Source of the DNA: Prostheceraeus crozeri
Taxonomy: Eukaryota; Platyhelminthes; Polycladida; Euryleptidae
Assembly: GCA_907163375.1 (NCBI GenBank)
Contig: CAJQUW010016909.1
Span: 1-64,000 of the forward strand
DNA: 64,000 nucleotides
Direction of reading: 5' to 3'
The position numbers were made by a program, and so were the translations under genes. The notes beneath the pieces were generated by a model. The model made no database searches and was not told the DNA's origin. It saw only the letters and a list, made by a program, of their open reading frames with translations. Shown here piece after piece: positions 23,191 to 34,121 of this stretch (position 1 is its first letter; each line of letters starts with the position of its first letter).

Positions 23191-23204
23191 TATTTTCTCG
23201 CGGG

Positions 23205-26200
23205 TTCCCTCGGCTTCTCATACGTCTCCTGCTCTTCATGGCAGTAATCCATCCCAATCCTGGTCCTTCACCTCGCTACCCTCCCAGGTACCCATGTGGA
23301 GTCTGTCAGAGAAGGGTTGGTTATACTGACCGTTCTGTTAAGTGCTCGGCATATAAACTTTGGATTCATCTTCGCTGTTCGTCTCTTACCACCCGTGATT
23401 TCAACGTCCTCTCCAGGCGTCAACAATGGGTCTGTCCCACCTGCTGTCCCATTAACTTTCGTTTTCCTTCTCCACCCCCAGCTGTTTCATTCTCAGGTCG
23501 CTCTTCCCCCCTCTCCCGCGCCCAGTGCACCGTCACCATCCTATCCTCGGCCCTTCTGGCCACTTCCCTGCAACCCTGCGTTGACCTCTCTTGGCTTCCC
23601 TGTCCTCCCTGCTCCGCCTCTTCTGTCGCTGATGACCAGCCTCCTCCTACGAGCCCATCCCGTCGACCCTCGCCTCCTGCGCCTGTCTCTATCCCCTCGG
23701 CTGCCCCGGTTTCCTCTCTGCAGCCTCGCGTCGTCCTCTCCCGTCTCCACCCTCCGCCATTTCTTTCCGCGACCGCTCCTTGCCCTGTCACCGTGGTTGG
23801 TGCTCCCTCCTCCATGCAGCCACGCGTCGTTTTGTTTCGCCTCCCTGCGTCTGCCCTCCTTCTTTTTCCTCCTATGTCTTTGTCTTGCTTCCCCTCTCCT
23901 CGGCCTTTTCTCTGCCCTGTCCTCCCTCGCCTAGGCCGCCTTCCACCGTTAGGCCCTCCCCCTATTCGCTCCTGCACCCACTCTTCCACCAACGAGCTCA
24001 AGATTCTTCAGTGGAACGCAAACGGAGTGCGTGTCCGCCGCTTGGAGCTTACTCCTTTTCTGTCTTCAAATCCTTATGTTGTCATTCTAATCCAAAAAAA
24101 AACATTCCCGTCCCTTTTTTTTTATATTTCCTGATGTGCTACCGCCACCGCCTATGATCAGATGATTCCAGCGCGCCGCGGTGGTGGTGTAGGCGTGATG
24201 ACTCTGGTTGGGATGGTCTTGCACATTCTCGTTTTCTCCATCCCTTCGCCGCACTCTTACCGTAGCTTACCGTAGCTTCCTTGGTACCACGTACACACCT
24301 CACTTTTCTTTCCTTTTTATTTGCTCCCCCCTCCCCCCTCCCCCCCTCCCCATCCGTCCCCTACCGAGGCTTCTCTCGTTCCTCTTTTCTTCTTTCCCTT
24401 CCACCTTCTTCCACGTCCCCTTACCTCTCTTCCTCTTTTTCTTTGTTTTTACGCTTTCCGCTTTTAGCCTGTCATGCTCTCACTGTCTCTCCTCTCTCTC
24501 TCTTCTCACTCTTCTCTCTCTCTCTCTCGCTCGTCTCTACGCACTCTACTTCCCTCTTCTTCTCTCTCTTCCTCCTTCTGCCTCAAAACCTTTTTCTTTC
24601 TGCCCTTTCCTTTCCTTTACTCCTTCTTCTCCTCTTCTTATCTTCCCCATCCTTCCATGGTGCAATGGAAATCGTCTTCCACAGACGTCTCTTCGTTTTC
24701 TGCAAATCCACTTGAGCCCATTGTGCCACATCGTCTTGTGTTTTCCTCCTTTTTTCTTTTCTTCTTAAGGACTCCCTGACCCACTTCCCGCCCCAGGCGC
24801 CCCCGGAGCTGACATGTACTCCTTCTCACTCACTTCTCAAATCTCTAGCTCTTTCCATCAAGCTCTCTCAGGCTCTTAAGAACCCTCACGCTGTGTGTTG
24901 GTTTCTCTCCTGGTGCAAAGTTTCTCTTGGCTGCCCGTGGTTTCTCTAGTGCCAGCTTCTCTACTCTGGCTACTTCCTGCTCTGTTCGCTGGAACAATTC
25001 TTTTCCATCGGCCATTTGGCGAGCTGGCCATTTGAACTCCCTCCAGTAGCTTTCCTTTCCCGGGCGACTCAGAAGTCCTCACCTGTCTTCAATTCGTCCC
25101 TCTTCCTCTTCCTCTGTCGTCTTTCCTCTCTCTTTTCCTCATCTCACTCACGTCCGACTGTCTTCTTTCTCTCATCTCTTCTCTACTCACACAGCCACTT
25201 TCTCTTTTTTCACTGCCTTTTTCGCTTCAGCTTCCGCTATTTTTGCCATCCCAATTTCTCTCTTCACACTCTTCCGCCATTTTCTCTTCAGGACCTTGAG
25301 ATTCTTTCTTTTCCTTCACTATATCTCTCATTTTTGTTTCTTTCCTCTCCTTTCAACTTTTAATATCCTCCTTGCTTTTTGGCCTTTCTCTCCCCTTCTC
25401 CCTTCTCAAGATCCCCTTTTGGTTCACATCATTCTTTCACACATCCTTCAACACCGCTTCTTTTTCCACCTTCACACCCAACCGCTCCTTTTAGGCATGC
25501 GTAACACAACCCTGCACCACCATCCCCGTCGATCTCTGCGTGCCGCCGATCCGCGTGCGATTCCTCCACTCTCCGTACCCTCTCGTGAACCCCAAAGCTC
25601 CGTCTACCCTCTCCTCTTCTTTCTTCCCCTCTCCTCGCCTACCCCTCCTTTTTCTGCCGACCCTCTCCCGACCCTTCCTTCTTCCTTCCTTTCCCTTTTC
25701 TTCTCGTTCTTCCTTTCTTCTCTCTTCTCTCTCCGTTTTCTCCATCTCTTCTCCTCTCCACTGGTCTTCTCTCTTCTCACCGCGTTGTGCCCCTTGGTCC
25801 TCTGGCCTCCCTTTCCCGTGTTTCCCTCGTCCCTTATTCGCCCTTCCTCGTGTCCCCCTCTCCCCTCAGCGTGTTCGACTCGTCCCCCCCTCCTCTCCCG
25901 TTTCCTCCGACTCCTTCCGCGTCGTCTTGATTTTCTCCTCCTCTTGCTGACTTCAGTGTGTTTTCTCTCCCTGTTCTTCCTGGAGCAACCACGTCGCAAG
26001 TTCCAAACGTAGCTGTCCTCTCATCTCTTTCTCACATCTTCTTCTCACATCTTGCAGGCCTCTTTCCTCAAACTTTTCTTCACATGATTCAACCATAATG
26101 GTCTCTCACTTACCCCCCTTTTCCTCCCTCATCTTCTTCTGTCCCCTGCACTTCTTCTTTCCCTCCTTGGTTCTTTATTTTTTCTCCTATATTTTGGCTG

Positions 26201-26300
26201 AGGGGGGTCGGTTGGTTTACTATCTACGGCCCTTCGGGGTTCGGGGACGGGGTCACCATCCGCCCGGGGGGGTTTTGTACCACCACCACCAACCACTTTA
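23205..26300 (+). mobile_element. NPGP-type LINE (Ingi/CR1-like), degraded and pyrimidine-rich
   Basis: The first readable segment is 'LLIRLLLFMAVIHPNPGPSP', a 2A-like NPGP signature known at the N-terminus of several LINEs. A PHD-like finger follows (CGVCQRRVGYTDRSVKCSAY ... WIHLRC ... WVCPTCC), then a Pro/Ser-rich linker. The start of an AP-like endonuclease is at 23995-24090 ('LKILQWNANGVRVRRLELTP'). Beyond this the frame is broken and no reverse-transcriptase motif is readable. The sequence becomes almost pure C/T to about 26150. A G-rich 3' segment with CACCACCACC ends near 26290. Confidence 0.7.
24478..24545 (+). repeat. (TC)n microsatellite-like run
   Basis: A run of CTCTCTCTC interrupted by a few T and A bases, inside the pyrimidine-rich part of the LINE. 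Confidence 0.8.
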
Positions 26301-26869
26301 ACACGCATTTTTCAAATCAATCACGTTTTAATATTTTTTAATATTACTTCTGTATTAAAAATATGTAAATATATTCATAGTTTATACTTAAGAAAACTTC
26401 TAATTAAGATTAAAATGAAATTTATGATAAAAAAATTGATGGTAAGGAAATAAGCAAATGGAAAAAAATGCTCTAAAAATATGAGTGGTATGTGAGTGAA
26501 AAATGGTATTTAAACGATCAAGTAATTTTGACCACCACACCAGTACCTGATGATTGCGTAAAACCGGAAGTGTATAAAAAAGAAACCAAAAGCAAGCAAA
26601 ACAAAAAAGCTAAAGCATAGCTTGCTAAATGATTTGCTTAAAAGCAAATTTAGTAAATTTTGAAAAGTAGAAAAGTTTGAGATAAGTAAATCTTTAAATG
26701 ATAATAAATAATCATATTTAATAGAATTTAAAGTAGACTTTAATTCCAGAAAAAAAGTTTTTCTAATAAAAGAATTATATAATGATGATAACCCCCCTCC
26801 CCATAGCTTCTAACCAACGTAAATTTTTTAAAATACCATAATGAAATTAATGTTTTCTAATTTTCAGAG
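26301..26869. other. No gene recognised (AT-rich)
   Basis: AT-rich intronic sequence between two LINE fragments. I see nothing coding. Confidence 0.6.
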
Positions 26870-27842
26870 GAAGAACTTTCGAGACTACGCTTCGCTGGTT
26901 CAATCTGTCGTAAAAAATTTAAAACCATTTCAACCACACAAGGAATTCCACAAGGTACCGCTCTGACCCCTCCCGATGTTGCTTTTCTGTCTGTTCTTGT
27001 ATTTTTCCGGTGTTAGTCAGACTATGTAACTCGAATTAAGTAAGCCGATGACTTCACCATCATCATCAAACTCCACACCGATGACCCTCTGAGCATCAAG
27101 GCGAGTATTACAGACGAAGTTAATCATCTCTCAACTTGGTGCGCTAAAAACGGACTAACAGTCAACACAGAAAAATCATGTTTTGTGCTAAACACTCGTA
27201 ATAACGTAACCTTGCCATCACCAATGATTATAAAACAATATGATACGATCAAAGTTCTTGGAGTGCATTTGAACTCACGCCTAGATTGGACATCTCACAT
27301 TGAGGCTATCGTAAATAAAGCCAATCAACAATGCCACGCACTGAAAGCTATGAAATTTTATATTACCCCATCTGAACATCACCTGATTTATGATTCAACT
27401 ATCAGATCATTAATAGAATATTGCTGTCCAGTTTTTGTCAAATTACCCGAAATGCTAGCTTCTAAGCTTCAAAGAATCGACAACCGAGCACATAGAATAA
27501 TATTTGGCGATAATCCACGAACTTGTAAATGTGACAAGGAATGCATTAAAACAAGAAGAATTAATCAAAGCTTGAGATTTTTCCATCGTATTGAAAGCAA
27601 TCAGAATCACCTACTCTACGACCTTTTGCCAGAACGATTGCTACCGTCTTCCACTATGCCGCACTCAACGGTATAAAAACTCTTTCTTCCCATTTATTCT
27701 GACTTTGGCGAATAATTGACTTTTTCAGATTTACTTTTTTTGTATACATCTGGAATATTTCCTATGTTACAGGTATTGTAGCATCTGTAATGTCACGATT
27801 TTCATTCACAAAAGAATATACATTATCTTATCTTATCTTATA
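26870..27842 (+). mobile_element. LINE fragment, reverse transcriptase C-terminal half with ATCTT tail
   Basis: The translation shows 'TTQGIPQGTALTP' (RT motif), a catalytic box 'ADDFTIII' near 27045, 'WCAKNGLTVNTEKSC' and 'IKVLGVHLNSRLDWTSHIEA', 'STIRSLIEYCCPVF'. 27185-27676 is open for 163 codons; upstream there are stops. The copy ends in a short tandem tail (TTATC repeated, 27825-27842) typical of Ingi/Vingi- or I-like LINE 3' ends. It is 5'-truncated. It may be the same class as the NPGP LINE, but the 3' ends differ. Confidence 0.8.
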
Positions 27843-28372
27843 AAGACATGCCAAGAAAAATGATGAAAAAATTCAAAATACCGAAATGTATATTTAAAAA
27901 TCATGAAAAAATACAATCCATGAAACGTCAAAACATCAGTGAGCACTGAGCAGTTTCTCAAAAAAAGCGGTGTCTCTGTGATATTACACAAAATCTATCG
28001 GAAGGAACGCTGGCCCTTGTATACTACGATATATCTAAGCAAGAGGATCAAAGGCATGTTGCGCAGTATTTAGTATGAGATTCCAAAACTCTTGAGACCG
28101 AGAAAATTGAGACTTCGTTGCCTGAAATGATCTATCATGAACTTGGATTATCTCATTTTCGACACCTTTTTCTCAATTTCAGGAATTGTTTCATGGTGCA
28201 GCCGTGATCTTCAAGAAGCTTCATTTTCATGATAAATTAATAAAAGTTTGAATTGAATTGGCATATAACTGAGTGACGTTCTCCTAGTTGGAAAACAAAT
28301 GAAATGAATTAACTACAATTGAAAATTTTCAGCAAAATATCAACTCCGTAGAAATTCGCGCAATTTTATACC
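27843..28372. other. No gene recognised
   Basis: Intronic AT-rich sequence between two LINEs; no coding potential or repeat that I can name. Confidence 0.6.
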
Positions 28373-28382
28373 GAATTTTCAC

Positions 28383-28422
28383 CCCTAGCACAACTATGAG
28401 CCATGAACAAAGCTAGGGGTTA
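28383..28422 (-). other. 3'-end stem-loop of the LINE, copy 1
   Basis: ACCCCTAGC and GCTAGGGGT form a perfect 9-bp stem around a loop of about 22 nt (with CATGAGC-like content). The same structure is kept in copy 2 at about 43521-43560. In eel UnaL2 and related LINEs a 3' stem-loop is the reverse-transcriptase recognition site. Confidence 0.75.
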
Positions 28423-29821
28423 CTCAATGAAAAGTAACAAATTGTATTTACTCGTATTTTAAATAAATAAAATAAAAAACAGATCTTCTAATCTGATTAA
28501 GCTGTCCCCATCAGACACCTGTTCGCACGACTCTTGAAAGTATCAAGATTGTATCGGTCAGGGAAAGTAGCCTGGAGAAGCTGATTCCAAAGCTGTGCCT
28601 TGCGATCAAAAAAGCTCTTCGAGCGACTCACGGTACGTGCGCGTTCTAAGCTTACATGACAGCATGTGAGTGCATTAGCTCAGCGTGTGCTTCTGGAGAA
28701 GATCTTAGGTTTGGGTACGCACTCATTTACTCCTTTTAGAGACTGAGTGAAGCAACATCCTGTCTGACGGAGAGCGGCTGCAACTTGTTAGCAAGTTTTT
28801 CACCCTTCAAGGAGGTTAAGATGCGTTTGTGGGGCACCGGCCCACAGATGATAACAATACTCAATCAGAGGACGAATAGTGCACTTGTAAAGATAGCAGA
28901 CAGTCTGTGGTGGAAGATAGCTGCTGGCACGATAGAGACTACCAATGCGTTGAGCTGCCTGCTTGCTAATGGATTGGATGTACGCTCTCCAATGACAAGT
29001 CTTTCGTAGCCGCCAATCCAAGGAAGGAGATGGAATCTTGTTCTCTAATCCGATTATCTGACATCTTAATGCTATGATCATCATCTCCTTTAAGTCGTGA
29101 GTGCAGAATACTCTGAGTTTTTGAAGGATTGAAGGAATCAAGCCATTTGGCGCCCCATTCTGAGACCCTGCGTAAGTCTTCATTAAGAGCGTCACATAGC
29201 CGCTGACGTTGCTTAGTGTTCTTAGCTGTCGCTCATTGGGATTGAAGAGTGTCATGTCATGTGCATACATCACCAATTTACTCACTAGGCAGTCTGGGAG
29301 GTTGTTGATGCACAGCATAAAAGGAGTGGGAAGTCCTGCATTGACAAACTTTGTGGAAGACTTTTGGCCATCTAAGACGACAGATATCTGCCGGTCATTA
29401 AGAAGCAAGAAGTTTGTGGAGTTGATCATCAACTCCATAACACTTAAGCTTCCTGAGGAGTCCCTAATGCCAGACTTTAAGGAATGCCTTGAAAATATCC
29501 ATCTAAGGCAACTGATCTCGTCTCACCTTGTCTGTCAAGGACACGACTCACATGTTCAGTGACATATGAAAGAAGATCCGCAGTTGATCGAGAGTGCCTG
29601 AAGCCATACTGTTCTTCTGATAGAAGGTTCTGAGTTTCAAGGAAGTTAACAATGTGTTGGTTAATCACTGCTTCAAAAATCTTGCCAGCAATTGGAAGCA
29701 GGCTGACAGGACGGTAACTAGAAGGAAGAGATGAGTCAGAACCTTTCTTTGGAACTGGAACCACGGAAGCTACTTTCCAACAAGAGGGAAACTCATCGGT
29801 GGATACACATCTGCTGAACAG

Positions 29822-30012
29822 AAATATTAAAATGCATGTGTGCATGCACGTGTCAACAGTAGATTGTATTTCAATGCATGCTTGATTATGTTGTGTCTCA
29901 CCCTATGCTTGACTATGCTTTATATCATCGTATGATTGATTATCTCGTCTCTTGTAGGCATACAACATTCTTAGAATAGAATATCTCATTCCAAAGAATG
30001 ACTTTTTGTTTA
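29822..30012. mobile_element. 191-bp insertion inside LINE copy 1, 5-bp duplication
   Basis: Copy 2 lacks this segment. AACAG is present on both sides (29817-29821 and 30013-30017) and once in copy 2, so it is a target duplication. The insert has several ATGCTTGATTATG-like words and no clear terminal inverted repeats. The family is unknown. Confidence 0.65.
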
Positions 30013-30056
30013 AACAGTTTGGATAAAAGTGGAGAAAGCTAAGCATGTTTTGAAGT

Positions 30057-30810
30057 CTCGACATAACGACCCCTCGATTTAGCGACCGTCGCACTTAATG
30101 ACCGGTTTTTTCAGGAACGAACTGGTCATTTTCTATCGATAGAACGACCACGCGACACTCCAGAATATTGACAAAATATACCTGACATCACAATTTCTGC
30201 TTATTTCATGATGTTATTTTGATAGGGATAGATTGATGTCAAGAATTACGCAACGCTATGATCTTCATCTTCGGGATGGAATTATATCCTTTAACTGTCT
30301 TATGAAGCATTTGCACCCATTTATGATTTTTTAAATAAAAAACACATGGTTTTGTGCACAATCAATTGTTCACAATCGGAGTGTAAATCAGTACATACTT
30401 CTTTTGACTCAATAGCTAAAGTCGATATCAATTATGTGGATGAGAAATTCAATCACTGGCCGCAACACTTTTCCCAAATTGACACTTGATTCTTATGTTA
30501 AGAGAGTGATATAATTATCTTTTATAAATATGTTGACTCCTTTACAAATTACCGTTTTGTCGGCTATTCACTAAAAGCGCAATCTTGACCACTTCAACAT
30601 CGCTGATGCCAATATTCGCTTCAAAAGTTTGCTTATTCCAATTGCTGTGATAAGGTGTCCGTCCGATTAGTGAGGAGTAGTAGCAGCATAAAACAACCCA
30701 AAACTATATTATTTGATTTTCATGCTGCTCATCGATTAGCGTCAATAATTTCTTAATATAGCGACCGCCACGCTAATGCGATCGTTTCTAGCGGAACTGA
30801 GGTTTGATTA
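30057..30810. mobile_element. Possible pogo/Tigger-like DNA-transposon remnant
   Basis: The left part reads CGACATAACGACCCCTCGAT, then TTAGCGACCGTCGC; the right part, inverted, reads ACCTCAGTTCCGCTAGAAAC, then GATCGCATTAGCG. The pattern of repeated 'TTAGCGACCG' words at both ends resembles pogo-type terminal regions, but the match between the ends is imperfect and no transposase is present. Confidence 0.3.
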
Positions 30811-30920
30811 TACTTAATGTGTGCTCTTTTTCAGTCGAGACAGCCTCAGACTAAATTCGACAATATTGTCATCAAATTTATCTTTATTCATGAAGAATTT
30901 GATGACAGAATGATACTCAC

Positions 30921-31429
30921 CTGTGTAGTCAGATCCCATCCTTCCTCTAAAGCTACCATCACAGAGCTGCCATGTGTGTCCATGATATCCACCACAGCAC
31001 CAGCCAATTGCAGAGTTCCTTTCACTTGACGCAGCCACTCTATGTCATGAAGCGATGCATGATAAGTATCATTATTGGCGGCCGCAAATGACAATTGGTC
31101 TGAAGCTACACAAACTCTGTACAATTTCTTGAAGCTTTCTTTCAGCGATTTCCTCGTATGTGGTACCACCACGGGTAGAAAACTGATGCTCGTCCTCCTC
31201 ATCTTGCTGAACATTTTCATTTGTGATTTCTCACCGAGAACAACAAGAGGTCCTAGAGAGACGCGTGTGACAGAGCTGCTGACTGCAGACCATTCACTAA
31301 CACCCTCTTGATCACCACAACTGGATAACTCAACATCGAACCCTCGCCGGAATCCACCACCACTCATCATGCCACTTGATGATGGACCGTAAAATTGACT
31401 CCATCGCCGATCACTTCCTGCACTGGCGT
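30921..31429 (-). CDS. Sbf: Sbf exon: inactive P-loop of the myotubularin-like domain
   Basis: Acceptor CTTCGTCTTAG (31430-31440) and donor GTGAGT (30915-30920) bound this 509-base exon. It encodes 'LVVLGEKSQMKMFSKMRR' and 'RKSLKESFKKLYRVC', matching 'ALYIFGEKSQLRNFK...VKASFKKLMRAC' of MTMR13, then 'DIEWLRQVKGTLQLAGAVVD'. The P-loop equivalent reads 'VMVALEEGWDLTTQ' where active myotubularins have 'VHCSDGWDRTAQ'. The catalytic Cys and Arg are replaced, as in all Sbf pseudophosphatases. It starts with two bases completing a codon, which suits the exon at 39192-39332. Confidence 0.96.
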
Positions 31430-31788
31430 CTAAGACGAAGGAAATATTAAGTTATTACTTATACTTCATAGGCTTTTCATAAAAGCGACAATTTTTATTT
31501 TCGGGTCAAGTAAAAACAATTGCTGCACACGACAGACTTTATACACACACGAAGTCTAGAAAAGTAAATGCATCGAGCACGAGACCTCGTACAGCAAACG
31601 GAAAAATTCATGGATGCAACGGACGAAGGAAGTGAATCCATCAGTTCGATGCCCGAATCGAAGTCAGTGCTTGAAGACACACATGTCTACGGGTTAAATC
31701 CTTGTCGTCGTCATGATGAGAATAGGAAATCAGGTTCTCTCCCAAATTTTACCACGTTTTATTGAATGTATAATGAAAGTGCGAGTCA

Positions 31789-31804
31789 CCCGACGCGTTT
31801 CGTC
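31789..31804 (-). repeat. Second copy of GACGAAACGCGTCGGG (inverted)
   Basis: Identical over 16 bases to 4065-4080 but on the opposite strand. It is followed on the plus strand by CAGACAGTCTCAAGGGTTCA and a near repeat of that phrase (ACAGACAGTTCTCAAGGGC). Confidence 0.5.
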
Positions 31805-32871
31805 TATACACAGACAGTCTCAAGGGTTCACAGACAGTTCTCAAGGGCTACATTTTGTCGTCGTCAATCTTCACGAGGCAATATCGTAAAGGACGAAATA
31901 TTGACTAGTTGTGCGTCAAAATGTGCGGCATATATGCATAATTTTATCAAACATATTTAAGATGGAATGAAATGGTGACACAAGAAACAAAATCACTTAC
32001 TGTCGATGTCATTGAAAACTGCAATGGAATGAATTTAATGCACATATAACAAGAGACTTTACAATTCTTCAAGCGCATTTGATCAAGCCATGCTCAACTA
32101 TTCCCTAAAATACTTTTATCATCAACCGCAAAAATACAGACGTTTCGAAACACTTCATGTTGAAACTCTTAATAATACCCTCAGATGTTCATCATAATAG
32201 CTGAAATAAGTAACAATGAGTCACAATTAGTGAAATGAATTTCTAACGAACCGAGGAGAAATTTAAAGGTTAGATTCTAATGTCTGTAATGCAAAAATTC
32301 ACGTTATACCGGTCTGCTTAAGACTATATTTGTGCTACTAAATGAACAAAACGTTACTAAATGCAGTGTGAAAAATTGAAATTGTGCAAATTAACGTTTT
32401 GACGGATTGCAATCGCATATAAACTTTATGGACTGAACTATTTCAAGTAGGACATCTAAAGTGATCAAAATTTATCAAGGAAAATATCATGGTCGCGCGA
32501 TTGAATATAAAGAAAATTTTTACCTGAGTAAAGCTGAAATCTTTTTCCCAAGCGCCTCACTGATTGTACGGAGAAGTGAAATGAGATAATTGTAAGTGAT
32601 TTATACTAGAAATACTTTTCAATGTCTACATGTATTTACACAAAATCACTATACTACATTACATGAAAAATTGGTTACAGTCTGTCACAATGTTTCAGCA
32701 TTTTCTGGAAAAGAGATAACACTCGTCATAATTTCGTGAAACACAGAATTGCCGCAAACAGGAGGTATTTTTCAATTTGAATTGATGATAACTTGTGACT
32801 CATAATCTTCCTAATAGAATATAAGGGCAAGAGCAAAGTCTTTTGAAAATCGAATTGATGTGACAACAAAG

Positions 32872-32938
32872 TATATTGAATATCCAGAGAATGACGACAT
32901 GACTTAATTGTTGTCAGTCTCTAGATATTCAATCAAAT
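32872..32938. repeat. Fold-back hairpin, arms about 26 bp
   Basis: Left TATTGAATATCCAGAGAATG continues GACA-like; the right arm, inverted, reads GATTGAATATCTAGAGACTG. About 21 of 26 positions pair around a loop of about 14 nt. The function is unknown. Confidence 0.55.
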
Positions 32939-32973
32939 CGATCAATTCCTACGTATCGGGTATTCACCCTTTC

Positions 32974-34121
32974 TCAATACAATCCAACAAATGCGATACA
33001 AAGTATACATGGCTTATTAACAGAGAACATGAATTCTTCTTTCCTATTCAGCTTTGGTATTAATTGTTTGATATACCAGTACCGAGCGACCGGATTATGA
33101 CATCTTTCTATAATAATAGCCTCAAACGTATCATTAGAGCTGTTGTTAAATCTATACTGTTTGAGATAATCAGACAAAACACTGACTTTATTGCAGGCAG
33201 CTATGCTTTTGATATGTTTGTTGATATTTCACCTAAAAAAGACGATCATCTCTCCCCAAAAAATATTCATTGCGATGTTTACAAGTTAATTTTTATACAT
33301 ATTTTATACATATGCATTATACATATATACATTTTTATACATCATTATAAGCAAAATGCAGAGGTAAAAGATTGCTTCCATTACATTTGTCATTTTGTTT
33401 TCATCTATGATCCCGTTTCAGCGATTTAGTTATGTTTATATTTGATTTGGAAACCAAATTAGCTTTGATATCATATTTTTCCATCAATTCTTGTATTTTC
33501 TTATTTGTCTGTCACAAACAAAATCTAGCATGAAATTATTACTGCACTGTTTACTTCATTTTGTAATCTCCTTCACTAAAGCCACCGTTTCGAGACTTCG
33601 TAGAAGGGGCTGAATGGCCTTGTCATGATTTTTGAAAGTACTACAGCGTTTCTTGCCATATTTTTCATTATTCGTTCAATACTTTTGTAACGTCACTTTC
33701 CCGCGAAGTACCACCAACAATTGACAGCATTTTCATCGACTTCAATAGCAGCATCCAAATAATAAAGAGTCCCTTTTTGGTACTTCTATGGTGAATGATG
33801 TCTTGTTTAATACAACTGAAAGTTTTCAAAATGTTATGAAATACATCATCAGTATACTTGAAGGAGCCATAATGACATCCTTCATGTTCCTCGCGTATAA
33901 TAAGGAAATCGTACTGATATATTTCATAAGGTATTAATGGCATCCTTTTCTACCTGGCACATGTATAATGGCAAAATGTGGACTGTAATGGTCGCCAATG
34001 GGACAGCCTTTGATCTATAAGTTGCAGTTGCCGGTATCTTTAATTTCATAATTGAACGACACAAAACACACCATTTTTTTATTGATTCAAGAGATAAACT
34101 GGGAGAATAAATTTTCTTCAA
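32974..34121 (-). pseudogene. Unidentified coding relics, several frames
   Basis: Minus-strand segments look protein-like: 'YLKQYRFNNSSNDTFEAIII' with 'ERCHNPVARYWYIKQLIPKL' (32974-33177), 'KYGKKRCSTFKNHDKAIQPL' (about 33550-33660), and 'YEIYQYDFLIIREEHEGCHY' (33668-33943). The first resembles the C-terminal end of GIY-YIG-bearing Penelope-like proteins ('...YWIxxLxPxLN'). The others I cannot place. The frame changes several times, so this is a decayed element rather than host exons. Confidence 0.35.

Larger units (their letters stand above)
20718..23204 (-). mobile_element. TIR element carrying a BEN-domain gene (2.49 kb)
   Basis: The left end CCCGCGAGAAAATAAGTGGG (continuing TATGA) is an exact 25-bp inverted repeat of the right end. 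TT flanks both sides and could be a 2-bp target duplication, or chance. Inside each end lies an array of TCATAC/GTATGA motifs. The only gene seen is the four-exon BEN gene on the minus strand; no DDE, DEDD or other transposase is visible, so mobility would need another source or an unrecognised function of this gene. The insertion splits a LINE leader, so the element is younger than that LINE copy. A diverged terminus of the same type lies at 3791. Confidence 0.8.
28373..30056 (-). mobile_element. CR1/L2-like LINE, copy 1 (RT, 5'-truncated)
   Basis: It is highly similar to copy 2 at 43512-45740. The minus-strand translation gives 'SSYRPVSLLPIAGKIFEAVI', 'QYGFRHSRSTADLLSYVTEH', 'LINSTNFLLLNDRQISVVLD' and 'CTIRPLIEYCYHLWAGAPQT'. 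The catalytic box reads YAHD here against YADD in copy 2. Copy 1 also lacks about 31 bp and 29 bp present in copy 2 and has frame changes, so it is dead. It carries a 191-bp insertion at 29822-30012. The 3' end (low coordinate) has a conserved stem-loop. Confidence 0.85.
20114..30920 (-). other. Sbf intron, 10.8 kb, filled with nested mobile elements
   Basis: This intron lies between the exons at 30921-31429 and 19749-20113. It holds an NPGP-type LINE split by the BEN-carrying TIR element, a second LINE fragment, a CR1/L2-like LINE on the minus strand and a possible DNA-transposon remnant. The BEN gene lies in the same transcriptional direction as Sbf. Confidence 0.8.

Noticed and set aside
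23420-25999. Long minus-strand frames rich in Arg, Glu, Gly and Lys
   Set aside because: They are the purine-rich complement of the pyrimidine-rich LINE region, where stops are rare by composition.
24208-26012. Long plus-strand frames of Ser, Leu, Phe and Pro
   Set aside because: Low-complexity translation of C/T-rich DNA; several overlapping frames are open at once, so no one frame is supported as a gene.
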